A stretch of DNA of 8,773 nt from Saprospiraceae bacterium UBA2329 (GTDB lineage: Bacteria; Bacteroidota; Bacteroidia; Chitinophagales; Saprospiraceae): positions 672 through 9,444 of the forward strand of contig DDUV01000097.1 of the NCBI GenBank assembly GCA_002344975.1, in the 5' to 3' direction. The notes under the pieces were generated by a model. It was not told where the DNA came from and searched no databases. It saw only the letters and a program-made list of their open reading frames with translations. The position numbers were made by a program, and so were the translations under genes. This document shows, piece by piece, positions 1 through 7,500 of this stretch (position 1 is its first letter; every line of letters starts with the position of its first letter).

Positions 1-2
1 TA

Positions 3-2180
3 GATACCACCATGCTCTTGCCCGCCGCCGGCAACTGGTTTTTTTACCTATACGACGAGGATGGAGACGAGGCCAATACCACGCGTACTTATCACTATTC
101 ATTCCGATTATTGAAAACATCCTGTGCAACTGCATTAAATTGCGGGGGAAGCGTGTCGGGTTCTATATTGTACAGACCGGAAATAGACTTACACTATTTC
201 TACGCAGAACCATGTGACACAGCACGCCTGTTGTTTTCGGCAGTTGATCCCTCCTTTTACGAAGCCATCAGCCTGTATGCTCCCAACGGCGCCTTGATAG
301 GTCAGTATGAGGCCGTCAATAGCAGCGACCCGGCCATATTGCAAGTACCTTTGTCGGCGTATGGTTATGGGTACTACCTTGTGGCTGTGTATGAAAAAGA
401 AGGCAATAGCCTTACCTTTACCAATTACACCCTATCGTTGTCCTGCCTGCGCAGCTCATTGAACGTCGCTCCTGCGAGCATGAATATCAATGCATTAGGA
501 GGGAACCAGACATTGAATGTATCGGGCCCCTGCCCCAGTTGGTCTATTGCCGGTTCTGCCAATTGGGCGACGGCCAATCCGAATACCGGTTCGGGCAGCG
601 GCCCGGTTGTTGTGACGTTCGGCCCCAATCAGACGACGGCCTCTCGTTCTGCTCAATTGTTATTAGTGGGGTGTTGTGATTCTACGTTTGTCAACCTGTT
701 TCAATCAGGCGCCACACTTTCGGTAAGCCCCTCCTCCATCAATGCAGGAATAGCTGGAGGAGCTTATTCGGTGAATGTGACAAGTACTTGTATTCAATGG
801 ACGGTGAGCAGTTCTCAAGACTGGGCCACGCCGTCGGTCAGTGCCGGCAGTGGCTCCCAAAGCCTGAGCATAATGTGCAGCGCCAACACAACGGGCTTGG
901 GCCGAAATGCAGTAATCACCTTCAGCGGCTGCGGTATCAACGTGACCATAAACGTAGTGCAACCGGCAGCTACCCTGGCATGTACTCCCGGCAATATCAA
1001 CCCAACCGGGGCCGGCGGCGATTATAATGTAACACTGAGTACCAATTGCCCATTGAATTGGATTTCGTCCGTTGCGCCATCTGCCGGCATTTGGATAGAA
1101 GTGCTCCCCGTATTCGGCAATGGCAGCGGCAATGTAGTGATACGGGTATCCCCCAATGACGCGCCGATAGCCCGTTCCGGAACAGTAGAATTTTCAGCTT
1201 GCGACCTGACCCGGAGTATCTCCGTCGTTCAATCAGGAGCTACTTTGAACGCTACTCCGTTCAACTTCACCATATCAGGCAGCGCGGCCGGGTCAGTCGT
1301 TTGCAATCTCAGCGGCACCTGCCACAACTGGAACATCACGGGCGCTCCAGACTGGCTTACGGTAAGTTTGTCGGGCAACGCACTGCCGGCAACAGCCACG
1401 TTGCTCTATACTGCCAACAACAGCGGGGTGACCCGCACGGCTACTTTGACGTTAAGCGGCTGCGGAATAACCCGGAGCATTACAGTAACGCAACCCGGTG
1501 TCCTGATCATCAGCGGCAGCACGAGTTATTGTCAGGGCAGCAGCACCCAGCTTTGCGCTCCGACGGCAGATGCCTACCTGTGGTCCAACGGCGCCACCAC
1601 CAGATGTATAACCGTTTCGACGCCGGGCCTTTACAATGTAGTCATTACACAAGGCGGCACACAACAAAGCGGGTCGGTAACAATACTGGAACTGCCGGCT
1701 CCTTTCCCGCCTTTTATTGTCCAATTTGATGCCAATGTGCTGCTCGCAGTAGGCGATGCTTCTTCGTGGAGATGGTATCTGAACGGGCAACTCATTGCGG
1801 GCGCCAACGGAAACTCGCTACCATTCACGGCGGGAGGCAGCTATACCGTGACTGCGGTGGGCGCCAACGGCTGTGAAAGCCAGCCGTCTGTTCCGTTCCT
1901 GATAACATCTGTGCATGAGCCGGCGAAAGCAGGCAGACTCAAAGTGACACCCAACCCCTGCTCGGAATGGTTTGAGGCGGAGATTCCCGACCGCGTCATT
2001 TCTGCCCGCTGTTTGGTGTTCGACGCATACGGCCGGCTTTGTTTCGATAAAAAAGAGGTGACGGGACAGGTAGTCAGAGTGCCAAGAAACGGGCTGCCGG
2101 CGGGTTGGTACTTGATTCGGATTATAGACAACCGCGGGACTGTTTCTGCAACAGGCAAGGTTCTCTTTGTGGATTACTGA
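3..2180 (+). CDS. BACON-repeat secreted protein with T9SS C-terminal sorting domain (5' truncated)
   Basis: The reading frame is open to the window's left edge, so the gene very likely starts upstream; the first in-frame ATG (base 12) lies inside a beta-rich domain and has no signal peptide. Numbering from that ATG, residues 1-147 resemble a pre-peptidase C-terminal (PPC) type beta domain. Residues 148-496 are four tandem BACON-like repeats of 86-90 residues. Residues 497-640 look like PKD/Ig-like segments, with the pattern YLWSNGATT and later SWRWYLNGQ. Residues 643-722 are a T9SS type A sorting domain: it opens LKVTPNP and ends with a GWYLIRI strand and VLFVDY. The protein should pass the outer membrane by T9SS and stay on the surface or be released. 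BACON domains are associated with carbohydrate or mucin binding, but no catalytic domain is visible, so adhesion or ligand binding is inference. The upstream part could carry an enzyme. Confidence 0.88.
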   Translation, partial: DTTMLLPAAGNWFFYLYDEDGDEANTTRTYHYSFRLLKTSCATALNCGGSVSGSILYRPEIDLHYFYAEPCDTARLLFSAVDPSFYEAISLYAPNGALIGQYEAVNSSDPAILQVPLSAYGYGYYLVAVYEKEGNSLTFTNYTLSLSCLRSSLNVAPASMNINALGGNQTLNVSGPCPSWSIAGSANWATANPNTGSGSGPVVVTFGPNQTTASRSAQLLLVGCCDSTFVNLFQSGATLSVSPSSINAGIAGGAYSVNVTSTCIQWTVSSSQDWATPSVSAGSGSQSLSIMCSANTTGLGRNAVITFSGCGINVTINVVQPAATLACTPGNINPTGAGGDYNVTLSTNCPLNWISSVAPSAGIWIEVLPVFGNGSGNVVIRVSPNDAPIARSGTVEFSACDLTRSISVVQSGATLNATPFNFTISGSAAGSVVCNLSGTCHNWNITGAPDWLTVSLSGNALPATATLLYTANNSGVTRTATLTLSGCGITRSITVTQPGVLIISGSTSYCQGSSTQLCAPTADAYLWSNGATTRCITVSTPGLYNVVITQGGTQQSGSVTILELPAPFPPFIVQFDANVLLAVGDASSWRWYLNGQLIAGANGNSLPFTAGGSYTVTAVGANGCESQPSVPFLITSVHEPAKAGRLKVTPNPCSEWFEAEIPDRVISARCLVFDAYGRLCFDKKEVTGQVVRVPRNGLPAGWYLIRIIDNRGTVSATGKVLFVDY
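453..1499 (+). repeat. Four tandem BACON-like domain repeats
   Basis: Repeat units begin near bases 453, 711, 969 and 1239 (258, 258, 270 and 261 bases long). Each starts with a strand such as LNVAP, ATLSVSP, ATLACTP or ATLNATP, has a Cys shortly before a Trp (PCPSW, TCIQW, NCPLNW, TCHNW), then a G/S-rich turn, and ends with a GC or AC strand and a VxQ(S/P)G-like end (LFQSG, VVQPA, VVQSG, VTQPG). Repetition is at protein level; the DNA has diverged, so this is an old duplication rather than a recent one. Confidence 0.85.
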
Positions 2181-2198
2181 AACCGCCGGAACAACCAC

Positions 2199-2218
2199 AC
2201 ATAATCAGTAACTTATGT
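2199..2218. other. Weak inverted repeat after the BACON gene
   Basis: ACATAA and TTATGT form 6-base arms around an 8-base loop, starting 19 bases after the stop codon of the BACON gene. The stem is A/T-rich and there is no following T run, so it is a poor intrinsic terminator. It could be a weak hairpin at the transcript end, a protein-binding site, or chance. Confidence 0.25.
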
Positions 2219-2226
2219 CAAATACA

Positions 2227-2239
2227 ATTCTCGCAGAAT
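2227..2239. promoter_or_regulatory. Inverted repeat in the upstream promoter region (possible operator)
   Basis: ATTCT and AGAAT flank CGC, a perfect 5-base inverted repeat with a 3-base spacer. Its centre lies about 23 bases upstream of the centre of the -7-like box at 2253-2260, where the -33 element would be expected, and no clear TTTG is present there. A regulator bound here could control the operon. Short repeats of this size also arise by chance. Confidence 0.3.
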
Positions 2240-2252
2240 AATTTACTTTCCT

Positions 2253-2260
2253 TACCTTCG
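2253..2260 (+). promoter_or_regulatory. Bacteroidota-type -7 promoter box for the sigma-CHAT operon
   Basis: TACCTTCG matches the Bacteroidota -7 consensus TAnnTTTG except for one T to C change. It lies 62 bases upstream of the chosen sigma-factor start, which would leave a leader of about 55 bases. It is the best promoter candidate in the 141-base gap before the operon. No good -33 TTTG sits at the usual spacing, so the promoter may be weak, activator-dependent, or read by an alternative sigma factor. Confidence 0.5.
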
Positions 2261-2321
2261 TGCAAATTAATCTGATTTGTCTGAATCTTATTTCAGGCAA
2301 ACGCATCAGAGCCGACGAGGT

Positions 2322-2891
2322 ATGGAAAAACAAGACTTGAGCTTTACCGACGAGCAGATTCTGGAATTTGTAAAAAACAGAAAAATGCATCAACGGGTCT
2401 TCCAATGGGCCGACTCTAAAGTGTTGCCCGGCATCCAGACGATGATGAAACACAGAGGCAACCCGTCGGAAAATGACATACGCACTTTTTTCCTGACGGC
2501 ACTGACCGACTTCTTCCACATACTCGAAGCGCCGGAGTATCAACTGCGCGAAAACAGCAATCTCAACGGGCTGCTTTTCACCATTTGCGAGCGCATGTGG
2601 ATACGAGAGTGCAAAATCAGAGGGCGTTTTTCCGGCGGAGATATGCCCGACCCTCCTGCATCATCGTCCTCCGACCACGATCTGATTCATCGCGAAAAAC
2701 TGGCGATGGTCAGCGCGGCCGTTTCCCGCTTGGAGCAGCCTTACCGGGGAGTATTGGTACTGCACGAATACGGCGAACTCAGCCATGCCGAAATTGCGCT
2801 GGCAGCCGGGTACGCTTCGCCGGACGTGTCTAAGGAGATCAAGTCGAGAGCCATAAAAAAGCTGCGCGAGATTTATAAAAACATAAGCTGA
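2322..2891 (+). CDS. Sigma-70 family (ECF-like) RNA polymerase sigma factor
   Basis: A 189-residue cytoplasmic protein that should direct RNA polymerase to a dedicated promoter set. Residues about 20-100 fit sigma region 2: they include a NDIRTFFLTALTDFF helix, equivalent to the usual EDAxDVFQEA segment, and an LLFTICERMWIRE helix, like the LYTICRNLW motif of Bacteroidota ECF factors. A Ser/Asp-rich linker (about 104-120) leads to region 4 (about 128-186), with the helix-turn-helix GELSHAEIALAAGYASPDVSKEIKSR. Length is typical for a two-domain ECF factor. The frame extends upstream to a TTG at 2277, but ATG 2322 is preferred because protein similarity starts after it and the TTG lies only about 17 bases past the promoter box. 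Only 5 bases separate it from the anti-sigma-like gene, so the two are almost surely co-transcribed. The ECF subgroup cannot be assigned by eye. Confidence 0.88.
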   Translation: MEKQDLSFTDEQILEFVKNRKMHQRVFQWADSKVLPGIQTMMKHRGNPSENDIRTFFLTALTDFFHILEAPEYQLRENSNLNGLLFTICERMWIRECKIRGRFSGGDMPDPPASSSSDHDLIHREKLAMVSAAVSRLEQPYRGVLVLHEYGELSHAEIALAAGYASPDVSKEIKSRAIKKLREIYKNIS

Positions 2892-2896
2892 AAGGG

Positions 2897-3649
2897 ATGG
2901 ACAGTCAGAATAAAGATTTCGACCTGCTGTGCGATGATTACCTGCACGGAGCCATGTCGGAGGCCGACAAGTCTGAGTTTGAAGCCCTGCTGCAAAGCCA
3001 CCCCGAACATGCGGCTCAGTGGCAGGAGTTTTGCATCCTCACGCAGGGCGTACGCGAGTATGGGCGCCGACAAATGCTTGAAACCTGGTACAACGAGGCG
3101 CATGGCAAAGCCGATGATGAAAAACCGGCAGCCGGGAAACAGCCAACGCTGATGGACATCTGGAAAGCGCAACAAAAAGCCGCTGCCGGAGAGTCGGGCG
3201 CCTCTTCCGGCAAGCGCGCGCTCCCGATATTCCGATACATTTCGGCAGCCGCAATAATGGTCATCGTCTTTTTTCTAGGTTGGAGATTGGGAAACAACAC
3301 CGACCCAGAGACAGGCCGGGGAGATGATGTCATCTTGCTCCGTCAAATGGAGCTGCCGGTGGTGTCCATTCAGACAAGACAGGAGTACCGTCCTGATACC
3401 AATGCTGAAATCTGGCTGGTGAGGGTGGAGAAAAACCTCCGCCCCGAATCTGTCGCCATCCTTTCCGGCCGGCAACTAACGCTGGTACTCCCGACTTCGG
3501 AAGCTCCCGACGACATCCGCTTGCGCAGGCTGGACGGGCGCGTCTATATCGGTATGGGAGGCGGGTGGTACCCACTCCGCACGGATGAGCAACGCGAGCA
3601 AATTTTGCTACCTGTTGAGGATGTCTCTATTCTCTCACAACTAAAATAA
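2897..3649 (+). CDS. Probable membrane anti-sigma factor
   Basis: A 250-residue protein with a short acidic, helical cytoplasmic N-terminus (about 1-60, LLCDDYLHGAMSEADKSEFE then SHPE). This is the LxxYLxGxLSxxExxxFExxLxxxPE pattern common to anti-sigma domains in Bacteroidota. It lacks the HxxxCxxC zinc motif of ZAS proteins. A Lys/Ala/Ser-rich linker leads to one transmembrane helix (about 113-132, RYISAAAIMVIVFFLGW), then about 118 periplasmic residues. The predicted topology is N-in, C-out. The C-terminal domain (AEIWLVRVEKNL, LTLVLPTSEAP, RVYIGMGGGWYPL) appears beta-rich and I do not recognise it. Position directly after a sigma gene is the strongest support: it probably holds that sigma factor inactive until a signal or cleavage frees it. 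It might instead be a membrane scaffold for the operon's other products. Confidence 0.72.
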   Translation: MDSQNKDFDLLCDDYLHGAMSEADKSEFEALLQSHPEHAAQWQEFCILTQGVREYGRRQMLETWYNEAHGKADDEKPAAGKQPTLMDIWKAQQKAAAGESGASSGKRALPIFRYISAAAIMVIVFFLGWRLGNNTDPETGRGDDVILLRQMELPVVSIQTRQEYRPDTNAEIWLVRVEKNLRPESVAILSGRQLTLVLPTSEAPDDIRLRRLDGRVYIGMGGGWYPLRTDEQREQILLPVEDVSILSQLK

Positions 3650-3655
3650 AGCCAG

Positions 3656-4525
3656 ATGTTTCGATACGTCGGTCTTTTGATGTTCTTGGCAATATTTATG
3701 AGCTTCCTTGTCCCCGCCGGCGCGCAGGATGATTCGGGCGTTTTACCCGAAGACGAACGCGAAATGAAATCAGTGCGGCAGTTCCGCGCCACTGAACGTT
3801 CTGGACAGTATCCTTCTTTTTTTTTGTTCGACAAATTAGCCATCTCTCCTGAGAAGTTTTTTTGCAACGGCTTTCCTCTCGATCAGGGGCGCTGCGCCTC
3901 TTGTGCAGGCTGCGCCATTGCACAGGCATACTCTATACACTATGCCTTTTGGACTAAACAGAAAAACAGGAAGCCGAGCTGGCTCAAATTTTCAGGCTCC
4001 TTTGTATATAACCAGATCAAACAACCCGGAGACTGTCGCCAGGGTGCCCGCATCAGCAGCGGACTGAAACTATTGACCGCCAAAGGTATTTGCCCCGCCG
4101 ACACATTCCCGCATTCCCCCTACACTTGCGGCGATCTGCCCCAAAAACAACACTGGAAAGTTGCTGCCGGCTACAAAATTGCCGGCTTCGAGAAGGTGAC
4201 AACGCCCGATATGAAGGCCAAACCCGACTCGGTCATTATTAATGCACTGAAAAATGCCATAGTTTACTCCAACCCCGTCATAGCCTGTATCCAGATACCC
4301 AAAAGCCTGGCGGAATTGCCGGAGGGCGAGTGCAGGTGGCAGGCACAGGGCAAGGAAAGTACTTATTGGCACGCCGTTGTCATTACCGGCTACGACGAGC
4401 ATCATTTTCAGATACTCAACAGCAAAGGTTGTCGCTGGGGCTGCAACGGACTGGCGCTGGTGCCTCATGCTCAGTTGGCCTCCATGCTGGAATGGTCTTT
4501 TGTGATGACTTATTTACCACGTTAA
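3656..4525 (+). CDS. Exported papain-like (C1 family) cysteine peptidase
   Basis: A 289-residue protein with a signal peptide (MFRYVGLLMFLAIFMSFLVPAGA, likely cleaved after Ala23), so it acts outside the cytoplasm. The papain catalytic set is visible in order: Gln77 (oxyanion hole) and Cys83 in DQGRCASC, His239 in YWHAVVITGYD, and Asn255 in ILNSKGCRWGCNG, which matches papain's NSWGxGWGxxGY. FSGSFVYNQIK (113-123) corresponds to the LSxxYLY region. It should cleave proteins or peptides. Odd points: the CW pair after the nucleophile is Cys-Ala; Cys80, Cys83 and Cys86 are spaced three apart; and Trp in NSWG is Lys. Only about 45 residues precede the catalytic domain, so there is no full-length I29-type inhibitory propeptide. 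A run of nine T at 3817-3825 lies upstream of the catalytic codons. The start follows the anti-sigma stop by 6 bases. The substrate is unknown; the neighbouring anti-sigma or CHAT protein is a candidate. Confidence 0.85.
   Translation: MFRYVGLLMFLAIFMSFLVPAGAQDDSGVLPEDEREMKSVRQFRATERSGQYPSFFLFDKLAISPEKFFCNGFPLDQGRCASCAGCAIAQAYSIHYAFWTKQKNRKPSWLKFSGSFVYNQIKQPGDCRQGARISSGLKLLTAKGICPADTFPHSPYTCGDLPQKQHWKVAAGYKIAGFEKVTTPDMKAKPDSVIINALKNAIVYSNPVIACIQIPKSLAELPEGECRWQAQGKESTYWHAVVITGYDEHHFQILNSKGCRWGCNGLALVPHAQLASMLEWSFVMTYLPR
3817..3825 (+). other. Run of nine T within the C1 peptidase gene
   Basis: Nine consecutive T encode part of SFFLF at residues 54-58, ahead of all the catalytic residues. Homopolymers of this length can slip during replication or transcription, and a one-base change would remove the protease domain. 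A second run of seven T follows at 3859-3865. Whether either is used as a switch cannot be seen from one sequence. Confidence 0.35.
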
Positions 4526-4536
4526 ATCACACCGCT

Positions 4537-7500
4537 ATGATTACCCAAATATGCCGCCCACTGATGTTCGCGCTTTGCCTCGCGACGATTCAGGCCGCCG
4601 CACAGCCCAATTGTTATGCGCTGTTGCTGAAAAGCGATACGCTCATGGGACGCTCCAAGTGGAAAGAAGCCGCCCCTCTTTTGGAGGAGGCGTATCGGGT
4701 TTGCATGGAGGAACATGGCTTTGAAAGCGATGAAAGTGCATGGATTCACAATAATTTGTATATATCCCGCTACGTCGCGTTAGACAAAAAGCAAGGAGAT
4801 TCTTTAAGAATAATTGCCGAAGAACTCTATCGCCGGCACTGTGGGGAAAACAGTATAGAGTACGGCCTTTTGGTGATGGCCAAAGCGCAGAATTCTTATT
4901 ACCTGGGGCATTTCGTTGACGTATTGGAGTATCTTCATCAGGTCGAAAATATTTTTCAATCAACATTAGACCCCCGGCATCCTTACTATGGAACTCTTTT
5001 TAATTCCTTGGGCATTGCTTACGGCTCCATTGGATATTTTGACAAATCAATTGAAGCGACAACAGCCGCATTGGAACTGGAAGGAAAGATCAATAATAAA
5101 CTGTCTTCCATTTATGCCAACCGACTCCACAATATCAGCACAATTTATTTGCTGAAGGGTGAACAGGAAAGGGCAATCCCTCTGCTCCATCAGTCAATTG
5201 CTCTGTTCCGGCAACAAGGAGATACGCTCTCTTTGCAATACCTCACTACCATGCAAACGCTTGGTTTATTCTATCACATAAGCGGGCAGTATGAAGCAGC
5301 GCTGAAGCATTGCGACAATTATCTTTCTTTTTTAGAAAATCGAAAATTAACCCAACATCCTCTTTATCAATACTTTTTAAACACAAAATTGACGATGCTG
5401 GTACTTACAGGCCAATTTGAAGAGGTGGAGAAGTTATACGGACGCCATCTGAATGAACTAACGTCTTCTGATGGTGATAACTTGACCAAGGCTTTGCTGA
5501 TGGAGAAATTGGCCAGCGCTTATTTATTCTCCAACCGACCGGAAAAAGCGATTCCCCTCATAGAAAAGGCCATTGAAATTGTCCAAAAAAACACTGGTGA
5601 AAGTTCCTATTACAGTCTGGGGCTGAAGTCAGTATATGCTCAATTACTTTTCCTCAGTGGGCGTACAGAGGAGGCCATTGCCGTAGGAGAACCCAACCTG
5701 TTAAATGTTATCTCTGCGCTCGGAGATCTCGCTCCGCTATCTGCCGGGCAGGAAGCGGTTTTGGCGAAATGCTATGCTTCAACCGCTCAATTAGACAAAG
5801 CCCTGACTTCAGCGCGAAACAGCCTCCGCCGTGCCGATGCCATTTTCGGAGAGCAGCATCCGCAGTACCTGGCTTATCTCGCTTTATTTGTCAATACACT
5901 CTACTTGTCGGGTGAAACTGCCGAAGCCGACGCACATTTTGTTCGCCTCACCGCTCTGATACAATCCAACCTGCTCAGATTTTACAGTTTTTTTGCACCC
6001 AAAGAACAGCTCAATTACCTTGCACTCTCCCAGACTAATTTAGAATTTATTGAACAGTACGTCTATTTGAATTCGAACCGCAATCCGGAGCTTGCTACAA
6101 CCTTGTTCAACAGCAACTCCTCGCTCAAAGGCGCCCTCCTCGACGACTCCAAAGCCCGCCGGGCCTGGCTGCTCCAAAACTCGGACAGCGCCACCGTCGT
6201 ATTGCAAAAGGAATGGACCAACATCGGGCAAGCCTTGGCCAAACAATACGCCTTGCCTATCGACCAACGCACCATCAAAGATGCCCAAATATTAGACAGC
6301 CTCCAAAATCGCTTCCAAAAATTGGAACAACAGCTTTCCGATGCCTCCGCAGCCTTCAGAAAAGCATTTGCCGGTAAATCATCCGACTGGAATACCATAA
6401 AAAACAAACTCCGCCCCAACGAAGTCCTCATAGACTTTTTCAGTTTCCGGCTGTATGATGCGAGCTCAGACACGCAGGCCGATTCTGTGCTGTATTGCGC
6501 CTTAGTGGGAAGACGCGATTGGGCCGCGCCCCGGCTGGTGCCGCTGTTTGAAGAAAAGCAATTGTTGCAACGCCTCGCCTTGGCCGACGAACCGCTGGGT
6601 TCGGCTCAAAACGTCATTTCCAGCATATATGATCGCCATTTGTACCAAATACTCTGGCAGCCTTTGGAACCGTATTTGCAAGGCGCCTCCACCCTATGGC
6701 TGTGCCCGGAAGGCGCCCTGCACAAGATCGCTTTTGCCGGTATTCCCCTTCCCAATGGGCGTTTTGCAGGGCAAAAGTACAGGTTGCAAATGCTGGGCAG
6801 CCCGCGAGACATCCTCCATTACGAGCTTTTGGAGCTGGACCGCATCAACGACGCCCTGGTATATGGCGCCATCCAATACGATGTGAGCGAGGAATTGTCT
6901 GATTGTATGGAGTCAAAAATTCCAAAAAACGATGCGCGCCAACTCGCCTCCGCTCTCCGCAACAGCGGTTGCGGCACTCGACTGCCTTATCTTGCCGGAA
7001 CAGATGCAGAGAGCGATTTCATCAACTCATTATTGAAAAACAATCGCATTGAGACGGTTTCCCAAAAGGGCTGCGAAGCCTCCGAAGACTACTTTAAGTA
7101 CGCTTGCCGAAACAAAAAAGGCGGGTTTTCTTTGATTCACCTCCCTACACATGGCCTGTTCTGTCGTCCGCCGGTACTCGCCGTTCCCGAACTCAATAAA
7201 AACTCAGACATTGCGCCCAATCCTTTGTTGTACTCAAGTCTGGCCCTGGCAGCCTACAACCGAAAAGCAAGCAACCGGCCATTGCCTCCGCATCAGGAAG
7301 ACGGCGAATTGACGGCTTATGAGGTTTCCCAACTTTTTTTACCCCAAACCCAACTCGTCGTACTCAGCGCCTGTGTGAGCGGATTGGGCGAGACCCAAAG
7401 CACCGAGGGCGTTTTCGGACTTCAACGCGCTTTTCGCATGGCCGGCGCGCGCCATGTTTTAGTGAGCCTCTGGCAAGTGGACGACCAGGCCACCAACCAA

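Noticed and set aside
1199..1729. 176-residue plus-strand open frame inside the BACON gene
   Set aside because: It is an out-of-frame shadow rich in Arg, His and Gln, with no domain, while the main frame encodes clear BACON repeats.
2277..2321. TTG start extending the sigma factor by 15 residues
   Set aside because: The added residues do not resemble a sigma N-terminus, and the TTG lies only about 17 bases after the promoter box; ATG 2322 is the better start.
2181..2321. Riboswitch, tRNA or small RNA gene in the largest gap
   Set aside because: No cloverleaf or conserved riboswitch core is visible in these 141 bases; only a promoter box and short inverted repeats can be supported.
4330..4536. 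In-frame upstream extension of the TPR-CHAT gene from a GTG
   Set aside because: It would overlap the peptidase gene by 196 bases and place the clear signal peptide at residue 70; ATG 4537 fits the gene spacing and protein features better.
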